A stretch of DNA of 64,000 nucleotides, from assembly GCF_900496995.4 (NCBI RefSeq), contig NC_044030.1, forward strand, positions 1,116,001 through 1,180,000, in the 5' to 3' direction. Under the pieces are notes generated by a model. It made no database searches. It saw nothing but the letters and a program-made list of their open reading frames with translations, and was not told where the DNA came from. This DNA is from Aquila chrysaetos chrysaetos (taxonomy: Eukaryota > Chordata > Aves > Accipitriformes > Accipitridae). The first letter of the stretch is position 1, and each line of letters begins with the position of its first letter. A program made the translations under genes and the position numbers. Below are positions 1 to 12,000 of the stretch, piece after piece.

Positions 1-1341
1 AAGACTTTGATAGTTTATTCCAGCTTCTCTTACTGTCTCTAAGAGCTACATAATTCATGAGTATAATCACAGCTTTCGCATAAAGATATACTTTCTATCT
101 TAATATAAAGTTTATGAGAGTAAAGGAAGTCCAGCTTTCTAAGCAAAGCTTATGTAAAAGCTAGAGGAAAAAAAACAGATTCACATTTCTCCCCACTTCT
201 ACTCATTTCTTCCCTCTCCACACACTTACATTGTGAGTGCTTTGCTGGTCTCTTGTCCTGTGCAGGACTCTTGCTGCAGGATGTAACTGTGCATAAGCCA
301 GTACTCCACACTATTGCTACACGGGTACCTCCCAAAATGTTGAAGTCATCTTTAGTTTTCCTTTAAAAACTGTTTAATACTCCAATCAGGTGCATCTGGC
401 CTGGGATACATCACCAGCAAAAGTTACCTGTGTTGGTACAGACTTTCAACTTGTTAAATTTTTACTGCTCATTAAAATTAATCTAAGGGTGGTTTGAAGG
501 ATTTGTCCCCATGTGGAGGTGCCATATCGTCCAAACAGAAGCAGGTCTTTAGGCTATGAGGATGAGAAGTATTGGTGTGATGGCAGTGGGAAATTATATC
601 TATTACTTGCATTGACGCTTCATCTCAGATTTGTATAATGAGCTTGTTAAATCCGTTCATGTTGATTTGAGGGAGAGAGGAATGAAGAAAGTTTCAATTG
701 CATCAGTGGCTTTAAGCATTTATGGGTTGCTCTCCTTAGGAAGTGATGTGATGGGCTTTTCTTTAGTTTCAGACTTCTCCACAATTTGTTTCTGCTGCTG
801 TATTGCATATGCCTTAGTTGAATGGACAACAATGGAACTGGTCTTCACTAAAATAATCAAATTTTATCATTAACTATGCTTTGCTGTTAGGCACAAATGT
901 AGCCAAAAACCTAAGCTGTATCCAACTCCGTAAATGCAGTCCCTTCCAAACATGTAAGGAAAATGAATTTTCAAAAGTAAATATGGCTTAATTAACCTGT
1001 CCCTTCATAGAAAGAGATTATAATCTAGCAGTTTCTCTTCTTTCACTGAGGCTGATACATTTATTGGTCGTTCTATATTTGAATGATTGCTAATGTTTTC
1101 TAAGTATGCTACAATTTTTTTTGCTTCTGAATAAAAACTCTAAACAGTAAAATATTAGCAAATAACTGTCACAAAAATATGCTAGATTTCTATAATTACC
1201 TAAATACATTCTCTTAGAGCACATGTACTTACGTGTAGAGGCAAAGTCAGTCACATAGTTAACTGATTGGGTGTCTATGCTTGATATTGACTACAAAATG
1301 TCCTTGGTGTAAAATTGCATGTATGCATATTTTTCCATTAG
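1..1341 (+). other. ELL2: ELL2 intron (partial)
   Basis: This AT-rich stretch precedes the first recognisable ELL2 exon and ends in a pyrimidine-rich acceptor (TTTTCCATTAG at 1,331-1,341). I see no exon in it. The short open frames here (for example 631-873) show no family resemblance and lack splice-site support, so I read the whole stretch as the 3' part of an ELL2 intron that begins outside the window. Confidence 0.75.
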
Positions 1342-2792
1342 AAAATACGTAACTGTAGTCTCACATGAGCAACGCCAGAGTTACAAGAATGACTTCAATG
1401 CAGAGTATGATGAATACCGGAGTTTGCATGCTCGGATAGAGAGTATCAACCAGAGATTCATGCAGTTTGATGCACAACGGAAGCTTCTTTCTCCAGGGTC
1501 CAAAGAATATCAGGTAAAGAAGGATAAAACTGTGAAGATTGCATTTCATCTCCCTCTCATACCTTCCAAAAGTCCACATTTTCAGCACAGGCAGACTCTT
1601 CAGTATATTTGTCTGTTAAATCATACTGACATGGTTTTGAAAGACTTGCCAGGCTCAGTGTCTGAGACTGAGTAATAGCTGGAATTACCAGACTGGGTCA
1701 GGCTTTGCTGACTGCCTCAGCATCCTGGCCAGGTGAGGGGGTGCAGTTACACAGAGGCGGGAGAAGATTGGAAGTGCGTGGAAACCAGCAGCTGTAATCC
1801 CAAAGCTTTCCCGACCCTCTATTTCCCATGATTTTATACGCTTAACTAAACCTACAGCCACAATTTACTCATCTTCCAGGTGGCTGATCCTACCTATGAT
1901 TTTAGCAGAGAAGGGTGTTAAAAACCTGATATTCTGGCTTTCCAGCCTGGACTTCTCTTATTTGGACATACAAATTCTACATGTTCAATATCAGAATTCT
2001 TTAATTCTGTGTGCACACTGAGGATTTTTGGTTGGCTGTTATTTAGCTTTTGGCCAGATTGCAAATGTATTTGTGAGCAGAAGGAGTGTTTTAAAATCCC
2101 TGGTATTGCTCAATCGGACAAAGGGAAACTTTGCAGAATTTACATACATGCTCAAACTCTGTGTGGGCTAGCTCTGATTTTTGAAGCATGGCAAAACACT
2201 GCAAAAAGTTGTTCAGCCCTCAAACTCCACCTGTTTGAGCTGTCTGTGAATGCACAGCAGCATGAGCGACTTCTCAAAGGGAATCTTTGAACACGTGCTC
2301 CTTTTGTTGCCTATTTACAGGTTTAATTGCAGATCTTGGGTGATGTAGGGAGGTGGGGGTTTATTTTTGCAATGCAGAAGAGTGGTGGCTCATGGATAAG
2401 AAAACATCTTGAGTAAAACAATGTATTTTTAGAGTTTTACATAAATTTGAGTTTTCTGGTAGTAGTGAAATGTTCTTCATATCGTCTTTGTGGTTTTTTT
2501 TCTTGAAGGTCCTTCATGAGGAAATCTTAGAAGAATATCAAAAGGTAAATCAGATTTGTTGGAGGTGGTAATCACTGAGACTAGCTCAAAGCTATCTGTA
2601 AGCAAAGGACACAAAATATTAAACTCCGCAGAAATGTTTTCATGCCCTAATTTTCTTTTTATCTTATCTTTACAGTGTAGCCCCACCTACTATCAAGACA
2701 AGAGTAGGTGTGAGTACCTCCACAGGAAGCTGTCTCATATTAAGAGACTAATAGGGGAATTTGACCAACAGCAAGCAGGGTCATGGCACTGA
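1342..2792 (+). CDS. ELL2: ELL2, last three coding exons (partial gene, 5' end outside window)
   Basis: ELL2 is an RNA polymerase II elongation factor and a subunit of the super elongation complex in the nucleus. The exons are 1,342-1,513, 2,509-2,544 and 2,676-2,792 (TGA at 2,790-2,792). Together they encode the conserved C-terminal occludin/ELL domain: a VSHEQRQSYKNDFNAEY block, then LDAQRK-like and LSPGSKEYQ segments, then a RCEYLH..KLSHIKRLIGEF block and the terminal QQQAGSWH. The first exon starts with one base completing a split codon; the other two junctions are phase 0. All acceptors are AG and all donors GT. Compared with the mammalian protein as I remember it, three residues are missing at the second junction because the donor used here (GT at 2,545) lies 9 bases upstream of the expected one. 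ELL2 versus ELL/ELL3 is decided by residue match and by neighbouring GLRX and RHOBTB3. The gene looks functional. Confidence 0.93.
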
Positions 2793-5700
2793 TCTGCTTT
2801 GACCACGACATGTGAATGAAAAGAAGTGTATTTATTTAAAATTTAAGTTTAGTTGCTGTAAGATTCTGAAAATTAGTATCAAACTTTTATGTTACGAAGT
2901 TTCAGTATTAGCAGACTTAAGTTAACTACTTTTGTTGTTGATGTTGCTTATATGCATATTTGAAGCTGCTTTTTCTGGTCCTTTTTTTTCTTCAAGACTT
3001 ATGTTGTCCATTGAAATAATTTTATCAGTAGGTGCTGGGGACCCAGTACCTCTACTATGAACTTGTGCACATTTTAAGAAAATATTGTAGCAAATCAAAA
3101 TGTTACTGGATAGATATAAGGCTGTTTTCTGACCTTCTTTGTTAATGAAAACTCTTTGCCTTAAGTGGTAGAAGGCTTAGAAATTTGCACAAAATATAAA
3201 AAAAAAATCACATTGTTTTGGAGGGTTAAAGAGGCATGTATGTGTGCTGTATACAGCCCATTTTGTTACAACAGAAATTCACCCCTGCAACTTAAACCCC
3301 CCATTGCAGTGGTTGCCTTAAGGTGTTTGCTTGTGTATATTTAGTGTAGTTAAATTGTTAGCTACACTGCTTCCCACTTTGCTGTAGAACCTGGGAAGCA
3401 CTACGTGGCCTACCAGTGTCTGGAAGTGTGTGCTTGTACTGTGTGTGTGCAAGAATGTGTGCATGTGAGCATGTGTGATGGGGAGAAAAAAAAAAAAAGC
3501 TGCTACTCTAAGTAGGCCAAATGCTCAGGTTAAAACAACTGACGAGCGTTGCTGTGGGTTTTTCCTAGAAAATCGCTACTTCTATTATGGAAGATGACAG
3601 CATTTCCATTTCAATAGTTTGTCAGCTTTAATAATATTGGGGAAATTGATACTTTACAAAAATGAAACAGATATATAGTTTTGGGGCAAGATTATAAAAT
3701 TAAACATGTAGGTTACCTATTTATATACTACTATAAAGTATTTTTTGAAGAGAGATATGCAAAGAAGCTATTGCCTACATGAAATATATATTTAAAGATT
3801 TTTGTCCTGGGTGCCAGGAATATAACAAAGAACAGATATATTTAACTAGAAAATACTGTGATCATGAAACAGCACAAACTTTCATTTCATGCAGTTTTTT
3901 GGTTTGTTTTGATATAAACCATTGCTTATTTATCATGTGAAAACACAGGTCATTTAGTCAAAATTGAGCAAAGTCTTTGTGTGTCTTACTGTGTTTGTCT
4001 TTTCAAAATGATGCCAAATTGAAAAGGGAAGCATTGTGTTTTTAAATCTGATGTTGGAATTTTTGCCAAAATTTTAGTAGCATCATTAATATACTTTATC
4101 TCCAGCATCAAAAAAACCTGTTGTGCATCACTCTAAACCAGAAAATGTTTGATTGCCAGAAAACATGTGTTCAGGTAAATGGGACCAATTGAATTTTTGC
4201 CTTAAATTTGTGGGTTCAAAGATGTTATGTTCATGAAGATGGAATAGCAAGCGAGATGCGTCCCTTGCTGTTGCATGGCAGTGATATTTGTGTTACCTAC
4301 TTGAGACCAGGTTGACTTTGGGACCCTTGGATTAGTGCAGTTTTCAATGCCACATTTCGAATGGCAGAATGAAGAGAAAACTTCTTGCTTCCCAGTAAGA
4401 GCTGCATTCATCTAGGTTTAACAACTGAATTTTGTGAAAATCACTGCAGTTCTGCTGCAGGTGCACTGGGTGGTTAGCTTTCAACCTAGAAACAAAGTAG
4501 CTATTCAGATTAAAATAATGTGAAGTTCCTAATGTTGGGACCAATTTCAACAGTTCTGTGTTCTTCATCTAAACTGTGTGCCTGGATCTGACATTAACTG
4601 CCATTATGGGACACACAAGGCTGCTACAACTGTCTTGATGTGTTGCAATCGTTCATAGTGCTATCACTGTATAACCAAGACCCAGTGCAATTAATTGATT
4701 TTTATTTTTTTTCCCCACCTTTTACCATTGACCTGTATTCGCATGCATCTTCTGGTTTACAGGCTGCGTATGTGTTGCAGCTGGAGGTTAGTGCTGCTTC
4801 AGAGGTTCCGCGCTGCCTGTCATCATCAGATCTGACAAGCTACTGTAAAGGCCTTAACTGAAGGTTTTGCCCATTTGCATTGAGCATTTCTGAAGCCAGC
4901 CTGTCCATTGCAAAATAGTGCTGTAAATCCACATATCTCTTGTTGCCCTGGAGTTGACATTCCAGTTCAGCAAATGTTGAGAGCCGGTTGAAGTCAGGCC
5001 TCTGACTGTATTGTTGCCTTTCCTGTAAAACTGGCCTGCTCACTCAGAGAAACAAACATTGCCCGTGGTGGCATCTTGGCTGGGGTTACACTACTACAAA
5101 CCTGAAGCACATGATTGATGTAGAGAAGGGGCAACTCTGTGTGTCTCCTTAGCGGAAACTGTGAATCTCACTACAGTTTGTAAAAAAAAAAAAAAACAAA
5201 AAAACAAAAAAAAAAAACCCAAACAGATGGTTAAAAGGCAGGCAATAGCCCATTCCAGTTGGCTGAACAAAACATAGGTTAGGAGGATTGGTTTCCAGTC
5301 TTGCTAGAGTTTGAGGGAGAAAAACTGTGCCCAAAGTAATATTTTTTAAAATTGTAGATGTGCTCTAAACTGTCACTTGAATCAGCTCACTTGAGTGCTT
5401 TTAACTCTTCAGTTCACCTTGCCAGTTATCAAAAAAAAAAAAAGTTATTCAGATCTTTTAAAAGAGTTTTGTAAAACATGTAGACAAGTGTTGGAATTGG
5501 AGGCAAGGTACTACTTCAGTTTTTAAACAGAAATTGGGTTAAAAGTGTTGATATTGTAACTTTGCTTATTTGCTAACTTTTTGAAAATAGTGATGTTACA
5601 ACCAGTCTTTCTAGATACGTAAGTGTTGATTCATGGCTACTTTGAAGTATAGTTCCTTTCATAAGTTTACTATCATTTGTTTCTGTACCTGATGGGGGAA

Positions 5701-5980
5701 GGATGTAGCCAGCAATTCCATAACCTTCTTCTGGGGAAGGATATGAAATTGATCAAGGGATGACAGTATTTGGGAGCATGAAGGCTTAAAAGAGGGCTGT
5801 GAATCCCCCTTTCTGACTTGAGAGTATTTTACAACTTCTTCAATTGTTTCCATACAAACTGTATTAAGAGTCTATATGTGAAACATCCTGGGGCGTTTTC
5901 TTAATGAACACTTGAGCCATTGTTGCCCCTCTGTTCTACATCAATTTAAATTCAATAAAGTGTTAACTTTGCAATCCTGA
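2793..5980 (+). other. ELL2: ELL2 3' untranslated region
   Basis: About 3.2 kb follow the ELL2 stop codon without a credible exon and end with a canonical AATAAA at 5,954-5,959, which fits a long 3' UTR. It contains a GT-rich run at about 3,420-3,480, an A12 tract near 3,487, and an A-rich tract interrupted by C at 5,180-5,220. The exact cleavage point is inferred to lie 15-30 bases after the signal. Short open frames here match nothing I recognise. Confidence 0.7.
5954..5959 (+). terminator. ELL2: ELL2 polyadenylation signal
   Basis: An exact AATAAA is followed within about 40 bases by a T-rich stretch (GGTCTTTCCTTGTCT near 5,985-6,000) that can act as the downstream element. It is the best-placed signal before the sequence changes to CpG-rich DNA. 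Confidence 0.65.
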
Positions 5981-6039
5981 GACGTTGGTCTTTCCTTGTC
6001 TGGGGGCGAAGGGGTCCATCCTAGATCTCTGCAATGAAG

Positions 6040-6160
6040 CAGTGCGGTGAACGCGGCCGTGGGGACGGCTGCTTTACCGTGGGAGCGCAGGGTGAATTCT
6101 GCTGACGTGCAAGGGGCTCGTTGGTGGTACGTCACGTGGCCGTAACGCACGCTTCGTAAA
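6040..6160. promoter_or_regulatory. Short CpG-rich patch with CRE- and E-box-like sites
   Basis: Immediately downstream of ELL2 the DNA becomes locally CpG-rich inside an AT-rich surrounding. It contains TGACGTGC at 6,103-6,110 and ACGTCACGTG at 6,129-6,138, which overlaps a half CRE (CGTCA) and an E-box (CACGTG). Such a composition is typical of small promoters or enhancers. No transcript can be assigned to it from sequence alone. Confidence 0.3.
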
Positions 6161-9100
6161 TTAGCAGGAGGACAAGAGCACTGCTGTCAAGTGTAGATAG
6201 CGAAATGAGAAAGATGTGCATTAAATGTCTGCCAGTGAACCGGAGGTGATTTGTTCTGGCCTGCTTGAGCAAGCGTGCTGCTTCAGTTAGAGCTGAAAGC
6301 AAACGTATGTAGGTATTTTCCCTGCAGGTTGTCCTCTCTTTCTAACTCCTCTCCCTCTTTTTGCCTCAAGTTCAATATCCTGCCTCCTTCACTTCCCGTT
6401 CCTCTGCTGGCAGATGACCCATGTTCCTTGTCGTCTGGTGCTGGGACCAATTTCTAACCTAAAAGAGCAAAACATTCACACGCTAAGTTGCATTTCTTGT
6501 TTTTCTCACTCTGCCCAGTTTTGGACTCCTGTCTGTGCTGCTTTATTACAAAACACAGGGCATAGTCCTGGCAAAAGACTCCTATATCCAGCAAATTTAA
6601 GCGTATGGGAAACTGTCACAGTATGCGGGGTTTTTCCCCTGCCGATACAGGCACCACCACGCAGGGAAGGAAGCAAGCAGTGCTGTCTCGGGTCTGGCTG
6701 TTAGCTGCATCGCCAGGGCTTTCTCTTCAAAAGAAATTGCTTACCTGTTGCTCACTAACTGTTGGTACAAGGTGGTTGCATCACTCTCAATTGTTGGTTA
6801 TAAATATGAAACGGATGGATGGATGAAGGTTTTACAAGCAGATATCCTTATTCTGGTTCACATTTCACTGTGCCCATAAACTGGCTCTAGAATGTGTGAT
6901 TTACACATACTTAATAGGCCTGTGCATTTCTGGCTGTCATTTCGATCCAGACCCCTAAAAAACAAACCAGAAACAAAACAACAGCCTCCCCCCCCCCCCC
7001 CCAAACAGGAAAAAAAATCACTTTTCTTTAAAACCCTAAACCAGAAAACACTTCTGAAGTTTTCAGTGAGCATGAAAGGTGGAAAGCTGCTCTACGTCCC
7101 TGTTAAAAATATTTTTATAAGCTCAGTAGGCTCTGGAGAGCTTCAATCTAACTCCTCCAGCTCCTGAACTCCAAGTGCTCCTCTAGCATGTATATTTCTA
7201 TACAGTTTTCTATTTCAGCCCTAGTCCTGGAGCAAGTCTACATTTTCCTGAAAGCTACATGTATAGTTTGATGTTGAACAGGTATAGAAATATTCCTGTT
7301 TTCATTTTGACAAAGCCTTATGCAGGAGGATTAGGGGTGCAGCAGAAAGCGGAGGGCTGGGAGCAGTACGAGGGTTCTGGCTCAGCTGTGCCCGACTGTC
7401 CAGCTCAGTGCTGGTCACACATCCCAGAGCAGAGGTCCCTGCTCCTGGTTCTTCGCTGACTTGATGGCCACCTGGGCATTTCCACTGAGATGTACGGGTG
7501 GGTTTCCACTGTCTCCTAAGGTGCCAAAGTCATGTCCAAGAGTACTTCCTCTAAAGCCTGGTTGAAAACGCAATGTTAAGAAAATGTGAGATTACTCAGT
7601 GGGAGTCACGCTGCAAGATACAACCGTGATCAAGAGCTTAGTGGGGTTTTTAACGATTAAACTTTTCAAACTTTCAAGCTCTGCTGATGCGCTGGGGGGG
7701 GGGGGGAAGAAGCAGGAACATCCCTGAGGGCCAGGAGGCTGCTCGAGATCCCTGGGACCGGGGCAGGGCACAGCGTCCTGAGGAGACGGAGGCGATGTGG
7801 GGTTGGCAGCCCTTGCTGGCATCGCCAGGAGCCTGTCACCGCTCCTCTGTCCCCCAACCACCCCACAGCTGGGATAACCTGTGGTGCGAAACAGGACTGA
7901 GCATCACAGCTTGCGGTGCTGGCGGTGATGCTGTTCCTGTGAACGGGGTGGTCCCTACCTGCTGCTGCGGGCGACCAGCAGCTTTAATAACTCTGTTCCC
8001 CTTGCCAGAGAGGTGGGACTGAGTACGGTCGTTGCAAAGGCCGGCAAGGAGAAGCACTCTGGAATTCCTCAGGTAGCACGCTGGCGTGTTTTTTGTTCCA
8101 GGCTGGTTTTGGGGCCACAGGCAGGTTGCAAAACTCTCATCGGCTTTACCCCGGGGTTGCTGTGTGTGTTGCACATCAGAGCTGGCAGTAGGACAGTGGA
8201 TTTTCTGACAGTGGATAAACGCAGCCTGTGCCAGCTCTGGTTCTGCTCTGACTGCCTCAGCTCACTGATCAAAAAATAATTGCCATGTCACAGAAACAGC
8301 TAGATGGTAAGACACCAATAAGATTTTTGGTATAGGAAAAAGCAGATAGCAGCACGTGTGTAAATAAAAAGATACCCTGGTTTTTAGAAATTTCTCCTGT
8401 ATGAACTGGAGCTTCTCTGCCCTTCACAGAGGGTGGGGCTGTCATAGTCCAGGTTCATCCAGTTATTTTTTCATGTTAACAGAGCATGGCTGGATGTCTA
8501 AAAGAATTTGTGTCGTTGTTGGTTGTGCACTTACTGCCCGTAGCCAGCCCCCAAGTCTTCATCCTGAGCAACGAATAGCGAGAACTTCATGTGTTCATCC
8601 TCACATTGGAGGTCCCAGGTAAATTTCCAGATCACATGGAAAAGCTTTTAGGTTAAGAAACACCTAGTCTTCTCCCTGCCAGCCACAAAAGTCAAAACCA
8701 GGGCTGGCTTTCCTCCAGCCAAGTCTACCTCTCTGACCCACAAGGAACTTGGCCAGCAGCCTGCACAAGATGAAGAAGAGTAATTCCCCTCTGTAGGAAG
8801 CCGCACACCACACTCGATCCAAGCCCTTGCTGATGCCCTGGGTGCACCCAGCTCAGCAACCTTCCAGGTGCTCAGCAGGGATGGGGTGAGATAAACCGAC
8901 CCTCCCCGCTCTCCTTGGGCAGCTGTGCTTGAACGAGCAGCTGGGAGCAGCGCAGAAACTGGGGAAAAGGAAGGGTCTCAGTACTGGAGGACTTTTTTTC
9001 CCTCCATCATTAAGCCTGAATGTTCTCTTCCTTTCTGAATATGACAGCCGTGTACACAGACTGAGAACGGCTTCAAGGCTTAATGAAATACATGCTTTTA

Positions 9101-12000
9101 AAATAGCCATTTTACTAGTAATAACATCGAATACTAAACCCGCACAGTAAAAAACTCTACAAGGACATTTCACTGGAAAGCCAGAAATACTGACCTGGAG
9201 AGGAATAATAACCACAAGCCTTTGAAAAATAAAGCTTTCACCAGAACTCAGCCTTCCACCCCAAACAACCCACTATACCTAGGTGAAGGTTTGCTGCCTT
9301 AGGGGTTTGTGTTCTCGGTCTTGCAGTCTGAGGCTTCTGAAGCAGACCAGGACTGGCTGATATGTCTGCCTTCGTGCTGACAACATTTTCTGCAGCATTT
9401 TCTAAGAGAGATCATGGTCGTCTTCTATATGAGACTGCTAGAGGCAGCAACTACTGTGTTACTTGCTCTCCACCAGCAGAGCTTCCCCTGCTACCACTGC
9501 TGGGAAATGGGCACAAACCATCCCCAGGTAACCCTTGATGGCTGAATACCATGTCACAACCCCAGAAACAAGATGCCAGTTGTTATCACTGTGATCTGCA
9601 GCAAACTGAATGCCAATCCACTGCATGATTTCTAAACAACCATCCATCCGTCCATCTCCTCCCACAGTAAATTGCTTGCAGTTGCACATTTTTGTCACGA
9701 TGTGGCCAAAGTTTCCCCAGACAAGCTTTTAGGAAAAAGAAGAGGAGCAGAGTCTCACAGCTTTACAGTGGTGGCAGAGAAGATAAGATAAAACAGTCTT
9801 AACAGTGTCCTTGGCTGAAATGCCTCTTGCTTCCAGAACCACTGAAAAAGGCTGACACACAAGGAAAAATGCAGAGAGGCTGATGTTCATAAAGCTCCTC
9901 CATCCCCAGGACAGTGCCAGGAGAACGAGCACAGGATGAGGAGGGCAGAACAGGGAAATGGAAACTAGTGATGATTTTGCAGATCAGGAGAGAAAGGACA
10001 AAGCAAGTGCTTCAAGAGGAGCAACAGGAAGGTGGCCCCTAGGATGTCTTGCAGTGCTGTGAGGAGCAAATGCAGATAATGCAGACAATTGTGGAGAACA
10101 AAGGACACAAAGTTGTCCTTCCTAGCATCTTTCAAGGCCCATTGACAGCCAAAGCAATGGTGTGATGTGTGGGAACAATGGTTCTGTTTCAGAGCAGGCT
10201 TGCTGTGTGCTTTCCCAGTCTTCCTAGCTATCTGGCAGAAAAGGAGCACAACTGCATCTGGAAGTGTCTCTCCTGAGTCAGAAGTTTTGCTGGCATCCCA
10301 GATCAGCATCGTGGTATGGCCGGGGTGTTCTGTTGCTCATGTCTCACGCTTACAAATGCCATCCACTGCATACAGCTAAGGAGCAGGTTATGGCAGGCAC
10401 TTGCTTTCACTGTACATGACCTGTTCATTTGCTCTAACCAGTAACTTAGCTGTGGCCATAGCCATACTCAATGTTGGAGTTACGAAGTTCTTTAAAGTTT
10501 GCAAAAACTTCAAAAAAAAGGATGACACCAAGTATCATGCAGTCACAGATCACCCAACAGGACATTCAGCAACCATGCCAGAGACCAGAGCTGAAGGACT
10601 GTGGGAATTTTAATGGTATGAAAATAAGGGAAACACTTAAACTATTGAAAGGGAAACAGCAAATTGTAGAAGTTGACCTCCAAAGCACCAAGGTCCTTGG
10701 GTAAGGCAACACTCCACAAAGCATTTCGGAAACATCCCTAACTCGTTGCATCAGGAAGTCACGCACAGGACAGACCATGTGGTGGCTCCAGCCAAAATTG
10801 TCCTGAGTAGAAGAGGGCACAAACACGAGACGGTTGGGCTTGGATGTCTGAGAAGGTGGTTACAGGATGCCACTGACAACAGTCTCTTGGGCACTGCTTG
10901 TCTTCACCTAAAAAACCTGCCCTAGAGGGGAAGGAGGATGAGGTCATCCCATCCTCCCTTTCTTGTAAATTGTGCACAGCGCATCCAACACACTGACAAT
11001 TACAGGGCACAAGGGTGAAAACTACCCAGGTAAAGGCAAAGCAGAGCAGCTACCCGCGTGTTAGGCAGCAGGGAAGGAGATGGCTCAGAGGGACCCAGTG
11101 CTGCCTCAGCAAAGCTCTTCACGCAGCGAATCTCAGTGATGGGGCCAGAAACCAAACAGATGTGGAGAACAGACATCTTTTCATCTTTTACTGAAGTCTT
11201 TCTACAAGGGTAGGGGTTGTATTGGTAAGCACTGTGAGAAAGCAGACTGCTTACTAAATAGGAGATTTCTATCTTCAAAGACTATCAGTCAGCATCTTGC
11301 ATAAACAGATGCTTCAGACTGACTGTCCAAAAAGATTCATAATCCTTCCAATGCACTGCAGTTACCTACGAGCAGGATATCAGAAGTGCCTTCCAGAAAT
11401 ATGGCATTTTATCTCCAGTTTCTGCCAACTGCTGTTCATAAAAAGGAGTTTTCACTCACTGCTCACTCTGTCAGTTCACATTTTAAATAACCAACTTTTC
11501 CTATCAATAACAGAATCTGCACTGCACCTCTATTCTCCTGAGTCTCTGCTCAACCGCCTCTTACATCAGCAACCTGTCACCCAAAGCACACAAAGTAGGT
11601 ATTTTTGTTTTGAAGCTTTCTGCTAGTTAGAGGTTTCCCCTGCTTTTTTCCTTCTAACCTAGTACCACTGCAAATCCACAAATGATGCTAGCAACATTAA
11701 AAAAAAACAACCAAACAAAAAAGGAAACGTGTTCTTGCCTTTTGCAAGTGTTTTATTCCAGGTGTTGCTAAGAGAAATGTTAAAATAGGATGAAAATGAT
11801 TCCCACAACCAACACTAAAGTTTCATATGTTTCGAAGAGGGCTTATTTTGATTGTCCTTTGCTGCTGCCAGCTAGAACTGTGCCTGCTTGTTGATCTTTT
11901 TGTGACCACACTAATTAAGAGAAGTAGCTGACGGCTTGAGTTAGAAGCTACAGTTATGATGAAGCGCATAGAGCCATGTTCTTACTAGGCGTGTTTCCTT
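6161..12000. other. Intergenic DNA, no gene recognised
   Basis: No open frame here resembles a known protein family and none shows a coherent set of exons. Visible simple sequence includes a C15 run near 6,986-7,000 and a G13 run near 7,692-7,704. A purine-rich block runs from about 9,730 to 10,060. I found no CR1 3' end, LTR pair or tRNA-like fold by eye, though old, diverged repeats would escape me. Confidence 0.5.
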
